Source: an uncultured Bacilli bacterium (GTDB lineage Bacteria > Bacillota_I > Bacilli_A > RF39 > UBA660). From it: a stretch of DNA of 60,941 bases. A model generated the notes under the pieces. That model did no database searches. It saw nothing but the letters and a program-made list of their open reading frames with translations, and had not been told where the DNA came from. The stretch spans positions 1 through 60,941 of the forward strand of contig CANQKX010000006.1 in the NCBI GenBank assembly GCA_947624565.1, written 5' to 3'. The position numbers were made by a program, and so were the translations under genes. This document shows, in pieces, positions 24,246 to 31,044 of the stretch. Each line of letters starts with the position of its first letter. Position 1 is the first letter of the stretch.

Positions 24246-24550
24246 TCTAATCTCTCCTTTAACTCTTCAATAACTTTTACTAGTTCTTCGTCATCAACTT
24301 CATCAAATATAGTTTCTCCGTTTTCTTCAATTATTGAATTTACATATATCAAAATTTGTCCATTATTTAATTGTTTATTATCTGTATATACTACAAAATC
24401 ACCATCTTCTATTGTTATATATGATAAAACTTCGTATTCTTTTTTTTCTCCATTCTCATCTGTTATATATATTTTTCTATCTTCTTCTGTAAGTTCAATA
24501 TCATCTATATTTTTATCACTTTCTTCTAAAAAACCCAAATCTTTATCCAT
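24242..24550 (-). CDS. DUF1292 family protein, first gene of G-tract operon
   Basis: The protein is 102 aa from the ATG at 24550, which has AGGAG upstream. The core KIYITDENGEKKEYEVLSYI and DGDFVVYTDNK matches DUF1292 (YrzB-like), small acidic beta proteins of unknown role. The acidic tail is DEVDDEELVKVIEELKERLE. The track's longer start at 24670 reads through the promoter and G tract and is not credible. It is followed with ATGA overlap by the 507-aa gene. Confidence 0.8.
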   Translation of the reverse strand: MDKDLGFLEESDKNIDDIELTEEDRKIYITDENGEKKEYEVLSYITIEDGDFVVYTDNKQLNNGQILIYVNSIIEENGETIFDEVDDEELVKVIEELKERLE

Positions 24551-24575
24551 ATTAATATCTCCTATTCTAATTTCT

Positions 24576-24606
24576 AGTATACCCCCCCCCCAAGCATTTT
24601 TGTCAA
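24576..24606 (-). promoter_or_regulatory. Promoter with G10 tract between -35 and -10 (likely phase-variable)
   Basis: On the minus strand a perfect TTGACA (24601-24606) is followed by AAAATGCTT, ten G and then TATACT (24576-24581). The spacer is 19 bp, two longer than the ideal 17. Loss of two G would give 17. A ten-G run is very unusual at this base composition. Confidence 0.75.
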
Positions 24607-24610
24607 CATA

Positions 24611-24633
24611 TAGTTTACAATATATGTAAACTA
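24611..24633. promoter_or_regulatory. Perfect 9-bp inverted repeat next to the -35 box
   Basis: TAGTTTACA-ATATA-TGTAAACTA lies 4 bp upstream of the TTGACA of the G-tract promoter. A likely regulator-binding site. Confidence 0.55.
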
Positions 24634-24662
24634 AAAAAGTAGGATTATTTCCTACTTTTTTC
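24633..24662 (-). terminator. Terminator after gmk
   Basis: AAAAAGTAGGA-AATAA-TCCTACTTTTTT on the minus strand overlaps the gmk stop and insulates the G-tract promoter. Confidence 0.85.
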
Positions 24663-25211
24663 ATTATCAATTATTAATTTAAATTTATCTACTGCTCTAT
24701 CTATATTTTGATTTACAATTATATAATCATACTTACTAGATTTTTCTATTTCTTCAACAGCAAGTTTAAGTCTACTATCAATAGTTTCTTTACTATCTAA
24801 ATTTCTTGTTTTTAATCTTTCTTCTAATTCTTCTAATGTTGGTGGAAGTATAAATATTAATATACTATCTTTTATAATATTTTTTATTTGAAAAGCACCT
24901 TGAACTTCTATTATTAAAAATACATTAATACCCTTATTTAAATATTCTTCAACTTTAGATTTTGGTGTACCATAATAATTATTGTTATATTCAGCGTATT
25001 CTAAAAAATTATCTTCTTTAATTTGTTTTTTAAACTCTTTTTTGCTTAAAAAATAATAATTTACACCATCTTGTTCATTTTCTCTTGGTTTTCTTGTAGT
25101 TGCTGATACTGACAAATGTCCTTCATTATTTTCTAAATACTTACTTACAATTGTATCTTTTCCTACTCCACTTGGACCTGATACTACAAACAATTTCCCT
25201 TTTTTACTCAT
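24645..25211 (-). CDS. gmk: Guanylate kinase
   Basis: This 188-aa protein phosphorylates GMP to GDP. The P-loop is FVVSGPSGVGKDTIVSKYLE. The GMP-binding region has SVSATTRKPRENEQDGVNYY, followed by EYAEYNNNYYGTPKS, and the lid has RLKTRNLDSKE. The ATG at 25211 has GGAGGC upstream; the track start is eight codons earlier. A terminator follows. Upstream is 120 bp of extremely AT-rich DNA before rpmF. Confidence 0.96.
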   Translation of the reverse strand: MSKKGKLFVVSGPSGVGKDTIVSKYLENNEGHLSVSATTRKPRENEQDGVNYYFLSKKEFKKQIKEDNFLEYAEYNNNYYGTPKSKVEEYLNKGINVFLIIEVQGAFQIKNIIKDSILIFILPPTLEELEERLKTRNLDSKETIDSRLKLAVEEIEKSSKYDYIIVNQNIDRAVDKFKLIIDNEKSRK

Positions 25212-25349
25212 ATTGCCTCCATAATGTAAGTACATTTTATCAAATTTATATTATTAATTCAATAAAAAAACAATAATTAATATTATTTTAATATATATTT
25301 TAAACTATAATAACAAATTTTTAATAAATTATTTTTTATTATATATAAT

Positions 25350-25373
25350 AAAAAAGCAACTATTTTGTTGCTT
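25350..25373 (-). terminator. Terminator after rpmF
   Basis: AAGCAAC-AAAATA-GTTGCTT followed by T6 on the minus strand, overlapping the end of rpmF. Confidence 0.85.
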
Positions 25374-25548
25374 CTTCTTTTTCTACTACATTTTTTCCTT
25401 TGTAGAATCCACATTCTGGACAAACTCTATGTGATCTAATATCTGCTCCACAATTTGAACATTTTACTGTACCATTTGCTTCAATTTTATAATGTGTTCT
25501 TCTCATTCTACCTCTTGTTTTAGAAATTTTTCTAAAAGGTACTGCCAT
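25360..25548 (-). CDS. rpmF: Large-subunit ribosomal protein bL32
   Basis: 62 aa. [20 protein letters not shown] is the standard start. [20 protein letters not shown] provides the four zinc Cys. It follows yceD, the conserved order across bacteria. A GGGAAGGAG site lies before the ATG. Confidence 0.97.
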   Translation of the reverse strand: MAVPFRKISKTRGRMRRTHYKIEANGTVKCSNCGADIRSHRVCPECGFYKGKNVVEKEEATK

Positions 25549-25566
25549 AAATTACACTCCTTCCCA

Positions 25567-26064
25567 TTATTCATTTAAGAATTCTTTTAATTTTTCTAAT
25601 CTAGGATCAATATCCTTTTTAACAACCTTTTCATCAGTTATAAATCTCCAACCATCACCATTTATATTTTCAACTTTTACATCATCGCTTATAACTTTCA
25701 AAGGTACTTCCAATATAATATTTTGCCATATAATTGGAATTAAATCAATAGTATTATTAATAATTTTATTATTTTCTTCAATATCTATTGATTCATTGTT
25801 ATCTGAAATTACTTCATTGATATCAATATTAATATCATATTTTACATCTTTAAGTGATATGCTACAAACTAATGTTAATGTACATTTAATATTTAAATTT
25901 AAGTTATATTCTCCTTCAAATTCCTTTATATTACCCTTTATTTTAACTTTACTTATGTCTTTTATGTCTGTATTTTTTAAATATTCTTTATCTATATACA
26001 CTTCATCATCAATAAGTATTTCATCAGTTAATTTTGTTATTAATTTTGTTAAATTAATAATCAT
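25567..26064 (-). CDS. yceD: YceD/DUF177 family protein
   Basis: This 165-aa protein has the DUF177 layout: N-terminal strands and acidic loops, NLNIKCTLTLVCSISLKDVKY (the single conserved Cys region), then LIPIIWQNIILEVPLK with the conserved EVP, ending DPRLEKLKEFLNE. The family is linked to large-subunit or 23S rRNA assembly and usually precedes rpmF, as here. Start ATG with GAGGTGAT upstream. It is divergent from tmcAL with about 100 bp between. Confidence 0.9.
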   Translation of the reverse strand: MIINLTKLITKLTDEILIDDEVYIDKEYLKNTDIKDISKVKIKGNIKEFEGEYNLNLNIKCTLTLVCSISLKDVKYDINIDINEVISDNNESIDIEENNKIINNTIDLIPIIWQNIILEVPLKVISDDVKVENINGDGWRFITDEKVVKKDIDPRLEKLKEFLNE

Positions 26065-26174
26065 TATATCACCTCAAGTTCAGTTAAATTATATATTAAA
26101 ATCTTTAATAAATCAATATACAATATTTTACATTTAACACATTACATGTTAAAATTACCTATGAGGTGTTTACT

Positions 26175-27284
26175 ATGGTAACAATTGGTATAATTGCTGA
26201 ATATAATCCATTTCATAATGGTCATTTATATCATATAAATAAAATAAAGCAAATGTTTAAAGATTCTACTATAGTTTTAGTTATGAGTGGTAATTTTACT
26301 CAAAGAGGAGATGCATCAATTATTAATAAATGGGATAAAACTGAAATTGCACTTAATAATAATATTGATTTAGTTGTTGAACTTCCATTTGAATATACTT
26401 GTGAATCTGCTGATACATTTGCTTTAGGTGCTTGCACTATATTAAATTATTTAAAGGTCGATTATTTAGTATTTGGTAGTGAATCAAATGATATAGAACT
26501 AATTAAAAATATTGCAAATACGCAGTTAGATAAAAAATATGATTTAAAGGTTAAAGAATATATTAATAAAGGAATTAATTATGCGACTGCATTATCTAAG
26601 GCTTTAGAAGATTTTGGATTTAGTAACATTAAAAATCCAAATGATATACTTGGTGTTAGTTATGTTAGAGAATTAATTAGATTAAAAAGTAATATAATTC
26701 CTATTACTATAAAAAGAACTAATGATCATAATAGTAAAATCTTAACTAAGTATATAACAAGTGCAAGTAGCATAAGGGAAAATATTAAACATAAAAATGT
26801 AAAAAAATATGTACCAAAAATAACATATAAATATTTAAAGAAAAAATTATATTTTACAGAAGATTATTTTAGTCTTCTAAAATATAAAATATTAAGTGAA
26901 ATTGACAATTTAAATATATATCATTTAGTTGATGAAGGTATTGAAAATAAGATTAAGAAAGTTATTTACAAATCAAATAGTTATGATGAACTTATATTAA
27001 ATATTAAATCTAAAAGATATACCTATAGCAAAATCAAAAGAATGCTTTTATGTATATTAGTTGGTTTTACTAAAGAAGATGCAAAAAAAAGAAATATTAA
27101 TTATATAAGAGTTTTAGGATTTAATAAGAAAGGACGAAATTATTTAAATAAAATAAAAAAAGAAATTAATATTCCAATATATACCAATTATAATAATAAT
27201 CTTAATTTACAACTAAAAGTAACTTCAATATATGATTGTAATTTAATAAAAAAAGAGATTAATAATCTAATAAAGATTGATTAA
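26175..27284 (+). CDS. tmcAL: tRNA(Met) cytidine acetate ligase
   Basis: This 369-aa protein forms N4-acetylcytidine at the wobble base of elongator tRNA(Met), using acetate and ATP, in Bacillota. It is a nucleotidyltransferase-fold enzyme with the HxGH-type motif in GIIAEYNPFHNGHLYHINKI. SGNFTQRGDASIINKWDKTE, LVFGSESND and SASSIRENI are also family hallmarks. The ATG at 26175 has GAGGTG upstream; the track's GTG start lies in that site. It is on the plus strand, divergent from yceD and convergent with holA. Confidence 0.95.
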   Translation: MVTIGIIAEYNPFHNGHLYHINKIKQMFKDSTIVLVMSGNFTQRGDASIINKWDKTEIALNNNIDLVVELPFEYTCESADTFALGACTILNYLKVDYLVFGSESNDIELIKNIANTQLDKKYDLKVKEYINKGINYATALSKALEDFGFSNIKNPNDILGVSYVRELIRLKSNIIPITIKRTNDHNSKILTKYITSASSIRENIKHKNVKKYVPKITYKYLKKKLYFTEDYFSLLKYKILSEIDNLNIYHLVDEGIENKIKKVIYKSNSYDELILNIKSKRYTYSKIKRMLLCILVGFTKEDAKKRNINYIRVLGFNKKGRNYLNKIKKEINIPIYTNYNNNLNLQLKVTSIYDCNLIKKEINNLIKID

Positions 27285-27294
27285 TCTTTTTATA
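27271..27294. terminator. Bidirectional terminator between tmcAL and holA
   Basis: AAAGATT-GATT-AATCTTT followed by T runs in both directions, spanning the tmcAL stop and the end of holA. Confidence 0.7.
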
Positions 27295-28243
27295 TGTTTA
27301 GTAAAAATAGTTCTAATCCAAAATTTTTATCTATATTACCTGATTTAATATCATAATCTAATTTATATAATTTTTTTATATTATCTATTAATTTTTGTTC
27401 ATCATAATTACTAGATAATGCAAGTTTTACTCTATATGGATGTTCACCTATTATTGATGGCATTTCTATTTCTTTATATCCATTTTTTTTCATTAATTTA
27501 ACTTGTAATATTAATCTAAATTGATTAGCAATCATAACTATTAATTTAATTGGTTCTTCACCCATTAAAAGTAAATCTTTATATATTTTTATTGATTTTT
27601 CTACATTTTTTTCCATAATTGAATTAGTTAATGAAAAAATATTATCTTCTATATTATCTCTAATAACTAAATCTATATCTTCTTTTGTTATATTTTTATC
27701 TAAATCTTTATAAATCATTAATTTATTACATTCATTAATGATATTTGATAAATCATACTTTACTTTATCAACTATCATTCTTACTAAAGGCATATCTATA
27801 TTATAAGAATTATCTTTAAAATAATTATATATATAATTATTTAAACTATGACTTTCTAATTTTTTACATTCAATTACTTTAGATAACCTTTTTAATTCTT
27901 TAACTATCTTTTTTCTATCATCTAATTTAGAATTTTTTACTATAAATATTAAATATACATCATCAAAAGGATTGTTAATATATTTTAATAATGACTCTAA
28001 ATCGTTATTTATATCTTTTTTACTATCAGTTGTTAAAAATGAACATTCTTCACAAATTATTAATTTTTTACTATCAAACATACTAATTGTACATGCTTCA
28101 TCTAAAACATCTGATATGTTAGTTTCATCTAAATTGTATCTAATAATATTATCTTTTAATACATTAGAATCTGAAATAATTTTATTTAATTCATCATTTA
28201 TTAAATAATTTTCATCACCATATATTAAATATAAATTATTCAT
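27290..28243 (-). CDS. holA: DNA polymerase III delta subunit
   Basis: This 317-aa protein is the clamp-loader wrench that opens the sliding clamp. The start MNNLYLIYGDENYLINDELN is typical. It is followed by SMFDSKKLIICEECSFL and LESHSLNNYIYNYFKD, and the collar-domain regions VKYDLSNIINECNKL and IIGEHPYRVKLALSSNYD. The ATG at 28243 has GGTGG upstream; the track start is 15 codons earlier. It is bounded by terminators on both sides, so probably monocistronic. Confidence 0.92.
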   Translation of the reverse strand: MNNLYLIYGDENYLINDELNKIISDSNVLKDNIIRYNLDETNISDVLDEACTISMFDSKKLIICEECSFLTTDSKKDINNDLESLLKYINNPFDDVYLIFIVKNSKLDDRKKIVKELKRLSKVIECKKLESHSLNNYIYNYFKDNSYNIDMPLVRMIVDKVKYDLSNIINECNKLMIYKDLDKNITKEDIDLVIRDNIEDNIFSLTNSIMEKNVEKSIKIYKDLLLMGEEPIKLIVMIANQFRLILQVKLMKKNGYKEIEMPSIIGEHPYRVKLALSSNYDEQKLIDNIKKLYKLDYDIKSGNIDKNFGLELFLLNI

Positions 28244-28273
28244 ACTACCACCATAATAATTATAACATATTAA

Positions 28274-28297
28274 TAAAAAAACATACATATTGTATGT
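28274..28297 (-). terminator. Terminator after the 386-aa gene
   Basis: ACATACA-ATA-TGTATGT followed by T7 on the minus strand. Confidence 0.85.
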
Positions 28298-29457
28298 TAA
28301 TTACTTTTTTTGTTTAACTCTAAATCATTAATAGTTAATTCTCTTTGTAAAATTTTCTTAAATTTAGGATTTTCTCCTTCTAATTTACTATTTGCTCTTT
28401 CTTTTACTCTTACTAAGGTCGTTACCAACAATTTTCTTAAGTTCTCTTGTTTTAGTTTTTCTTCTTGCTTTTCTGTATCAATCTGAATTTTTAAAATTTT
28501 TAGTCTTTGATTAAATAATAAAGCATAGTATGAATCTTTTTTAGATAATATATCATACCAAATTGGCAATTTTGGATCTTCGCCTTGTAATTTATAATAA
28601 TTTGCTGCTATATGAACAAGAATATTAATTTTTTCTAAAGTTAAATTAAAATTTGATAAAGAAATAAAAGATATTACATTATTATAATTTAAATTAGATA
28701 GTATTTCAATATCATTATTGTTTCTTATATCATTGCTTAAATTCATATAGGTTTTATTTTCATATAAATCTTTTATAAGTTTTATTTTTACCTTTTTTGT
28801 ACCTAAAAGACCTACTAATGATACTTTCTTACCATTTAAATTAAAACAATAATCTTCATTATTCGCATCAAAATATTCAGTTAAGGAAACTGCTTCTTCA
28901 TATTTTTGTTTATTAATTAAATTACACAATAAATTATACATAGTATATCCATTGTATTGTTCACTTTTATTTATTTTAAATAACTCAGCTACTAACTTAT
29001 GTGGAAGTCTTCTTATAAATTTTTCAAAAGTTCTATAATCATATTTTTCTAAAACATCATTAATAATATTTAATTTTTCTTCATAAGAAACATTTGATAA
29101 TATTATATCCTTTATTACATCTAAAGGAAACATATTTACAATATTAAATTTTTCTTTATATATACTAGATATTTTATCATTATTTAAAATTATTGAATAT
29201 AATTTATTTACATCTGTATATTCTACAGAGTCAGATATATCACTAATACATGATAATTCTCTTTTTAATATATCAATAAGACTTAAATCATCTTTGTTTT
29301 TTATGGTTACATTACTATCTTCTAAATCATTAATTACAGAATTTTTAATAATTTCATAGCTAAGTTCTTGATGTTGATTATTTAATGTTAATTCATATAA
29401 TGCGATTATATCGTATATTGTTTTTATATTTTTTAAATGAAACTTTATTTTTTGCAT
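28297..29457 (-). CDS. Unrecognised 386-aa soluble helical protein
   Basis: I cannot assign this protein. It is cytoplasmic and all-helical, resembling repeated helical hairpins. Segments include KFIRRLPHKLVAELFKINKS, LVGLLGTKKVKIKLIKDLYE and LVHIAANYYKLQGEDPKLPI. The C-terminus is a long charged helix (DTEKQEEKLKQENLRKLLVT). It stands alone between holA and rplT, each side closed by a terminator. No catalytic motif is visible; a scaffolding role is only a guess. Confidence 0.7.
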   Translation of the reverse strand: MQKIKFHLKNIKTIYDIIALYELTLNNQHQELSYEIIKNSVINDLEDSNVTIKNKDDLSLIDILKRELSCISDISDSVEYTDVNKLYSIILNNDKISSIYKEKFNIVNMFPLDVIKDIILSNVSYEEKLNIINDVLEKYDYRTFEKFIRRLPHKLVAELFKINKSEQYNGYTMYNLLCNLINKQKYEEAVSLTEYFDANNEDYCFNLNGKKVSLVGLLGTKKVKIKLIKDLYENKTYMNLSNDIRNNNDIEILSNLNYNNVISFISLSNFNLTLEKINILVHIAANYYKLQGEDPKLPIWYDILSKKDSYYALLFNQRLKILKIQIDTEKQEEKLKQENLRKLLVTTLVRVKERANSKLEGENPKFKKILQRELTINDLELNKKSN

Positions 29458-29512
29458 ACTACTTAAACTCCCCTACTATTATTATTTTATAACAAATAAT
29501 AATTTATAGCAA

Positions 29513-29537
29513 GAAAAAAAGCTTATTTTAAAGCTTC
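29513..29537 (-). terminator. Terminator after rplT
   Basis: GAAGCTT-TAAAATA-AGCTTT followed by T6 on the minus strand, overlapping the rplT stop. Confidence 0.8.
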
Positions 29538-30059
29538 TATTAACTCTGCTTTCTTCATAGTACTTGCACCAGTAATATTTTTTTCTTTTGCAAGTGCTTT
29601 AAGTTCTGCAACTGTCATTTTAGATAAATCTACATTCTCATTTTTGTTTTCTACTTTTTTTGCTTGTTTTTCTTCTTTTACTTCAGTTTTAGTATTAACT
29701 TTACCATTTAATGCATCTTTTGCTACTTTTACAAGTTCACTAAATGCTTTTTCATCATTAATAGCAACTTCTGAAAGCATTTTTCTATTTATTGTAATAC
29801 CTGCTTTATTAAGCCCATCAATAAACTTTGAATAACTTATATCATTTTGACGACATGCTGCATTAATACGAGTTATCCATAACTTTCTAAAGTTTCTTTT
29901 ATTTTGTCTTCTATCTCTATAAGCATATTTACCAGAATGCATTAATTGTTCTTTTGCAGTTTTGAATAATCTATGTTTACTTCCAAAATATCCCTTTGCT
30001 TGTTTTAATATTTTTTTATGTTTAGCTTTTGTTACTTTACCATCTTTTACTCTTGCCAT
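29523..30059 (-). CDS. rplT: Ribosomal protein bL20 with C-terminal Rho_N/SAP-like extension
   Basis: At 178 aa it is about 60 longer than normal. Residues 1-118 are a standard bL20 ([54 protein letters not shown]). A charged linker (about 119-143) leads to [20 protein letters not shown] and [13 protein letters not shown], a helix-extended-loop-helix of the Rho N-terminal/SAP type that usually binds nucleic acid. The reading frame is continuous, so this is a natural fusion. bL20 binds 23S rRNA early in assembly and represses its own operon in Bacillota. It follows infC-rpmI. Confidence 0.95.
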   Translation of the reverse strand: MARVKDGKVTKAKHKKILKQAKGYFGSKHRLFKTAKEQLMHSGKYAYRDRRQNKRNFRKLWITRINAACRQNDISYSKFIDGLNKAGITINRKMLSEVAINDEKAFSELVKVAKDALNGKVNTKTEVKEEKQAKKVENKNENVDLSKMTVAELKALAKEKNITGASTMKKAELIEALK

Positions 30060-30075
30060 TTAAAATCACCTCTTA

Positions 30076-30282
30076 TTAGTTCATTCTATCTAAAAGCTTT
30101 TTAATTCTTTTTGTATCGGCTTTAGATAATTGTGAACCCTTTCTTAATTTTCTCATTCTAGCTGCACTATAACCTACAGTTTTATGATTAGCTCCTGGTC
30201 TTTTGAATTTAGCTGAACCACTATTTCTAAGTGATATAGATTTTTTTGTACCTTTATGTGTTTTTTGTTTTATTTTTCCCAT
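30076..30282 (-). CDS. rpmI: Large-subunit ribosomal protein bL35
   Basis: 68 aa. KQKTHKGTKKSISLRNSGSA and KFKRPGANHKTVGYSAARMR are typical, and the C-terminus RIKKLLDRMN is standard. It lies between infC (1-bp gap) and rplT. An AGAAGG-type site lies at the end of infC. Confidence 0.96.
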   Translation of the reverse strand: MGKIKQKTHKGTKKSISLRNSGSAKFKRPGANHKTVGYSAARMRKLRKGSQLSKADTKRIKKLLDRMN

Positions 30283-30283
30283 T

Positions 30284-30817
30284 TTATTTACCTTCTTTCT
30301 TTATTGGTGCAATCATCATAAACATACTTTTCATCTCCATAGTAGGAGTTTTTTCAATTACACCATATTCTTTTACAGCATCTGCAAATCTCATTAATAC
30401 ATCTTTACCAAGTTCTGTATGAGCAAGTTCTCTACCTCTAAATCTTATTGTTACTTTTATTCTATGTCCTTTTTCTAAGTATTTAACTACTTGATTAACT
30501 CTTGTATTAAAATCATGAACATCAATATTTACTGATAATCTAAATTCTTTTAATTCAGTATTATTTTCTCTTTGTCTTTTAGATGCTTCCTTTTGTTTTT
30601 TTTGTCTTTCATATTTATATTTGTTATAATCCATAAGTTTGCATACAGGTTTTTCAGAATTAGCATTCATCAATACTAAATCAAATCCAGCAACACTAGC
30701 AAGTGTTAATGCATCTTCAATACTTTTTAAACCTAATTGTTCTCCTTTTGGACCTATTACAAGAACTTCTTTAGCTCTTATTTGCTCATTTATAAGCATT
30801 TCCTTTTCTTTTGCTAT
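30284..30817 (-). CDS. infC: Translation initiation factor IF-3, probable AUA start
   Basis: IF-3 keeps subunits apart and checks the start codon. LINEQIRAKEVLVIGPKGEQ and IRFRGRELAHTELGKDVLMR are the family's N- and C-domain motifs. The track starts at an ATG (30799) with almost no space for a ribosome site. Six codons upstream, in frame, an ATA (30815-30817) lies nine bases after a perfect GGAGG, giving 177 aa. IF-3 genes are known to use rare AUU/AUA-type starts for self-control, so I prefer AUA. It heads infC-rpmI-rplT behind an L20-type leader. Confidence 0.93.
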   Translation of the reverse strand: MAKEKEMLINEQIRAKEVLVIGPKGEQLGLKSIEDALTLASVAGFDLVLMNANSEKPVCKLMDYNKYKYERQKKQKEASKRQRENNTELKEFRLSVNIDVHDFNTRVNQVVKYLEKGHRIKVTIRFRGRELAHTELGKDVLMRFADAVKEYGVIEKTPTMEMKSMFMMIAPIKKEGK

Positions 30818-30832
30818 AGCAAAACACCTCCA

Positions 30833-30972
30833 TAAAAAAATGAATACAATGTATTCACCCTATATATCAAAGACAATAAATTATTTATTATTTAATGGCC
30901 TTTGACCTACTTGCTATATACAAGTCAGGTGAGATATACATCTTCTTTCCTTTTTTTCAAAACTACATTAAG
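30833..30972 (-). ncRNA. L20-type ribosomal protein leader with terminator hairpin
   Basis: Between the promoter and infC the transcript has CACCTGACTTG and CAAGTAGGTC, complementary halves around TATATAG. A GGTCAAAGGCC / GTCTTTGA region comes next, then a terminator TGAATACA-TTGTATTCA with T7 (30833-30857) just before the infC ribosome site. This is the layout of the Bacillota L20 leader, where bL20 binding favours the terminator. The call rests on position and hairpin order. Confidence 0.75.
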
Positions 30973-31001
30973 ATTATATATTATATTAATAATTTTGTAA
31001 A
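30973..31001 (-). promoter_or_regulatory. Promoter of infC-rpmI-rplT
   Basis: TTTACA and TATAAT with a 17-bp spacer on the minus strand, about 160 bp upstream of the infC start, leaving room for the leader. Confidence 0.75.
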
Positions 31002-31019
31002 GTACTTTTTTTAATAAAT

Positions 31020-31044
31020 GAAAAAAAGTTCATAAGAACTTTTT
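31020..31044 (-). terminator. Terminator after the 640-aa gene
   Basis: AAAAGTTC-TTAT-GAACTTTT followed by further T on the minus strand. Confidence 0.8.

Noticed and set aside
24582-24591. C10/G10 run as an assembly or sequencing error
   Set aside because: The length may be imprecise, but its exact position between -35 and -10 boxes and outside any gene argues for a real tract; read counts are needed for the length.
24242-24670. Track start of the DUF1292 ORF at 24670, giving 142 aa
   Set aside because: It reads through the gmk terminator, the promoter and the G tract; the ATG at 24550 has a proper ribosome site.
30818-30972. T-box or metabolite riboswitch upstream of infC
   Set aside because: No T-box sequence or known aptamer core; position and hairpins fit an L20-type leader better.
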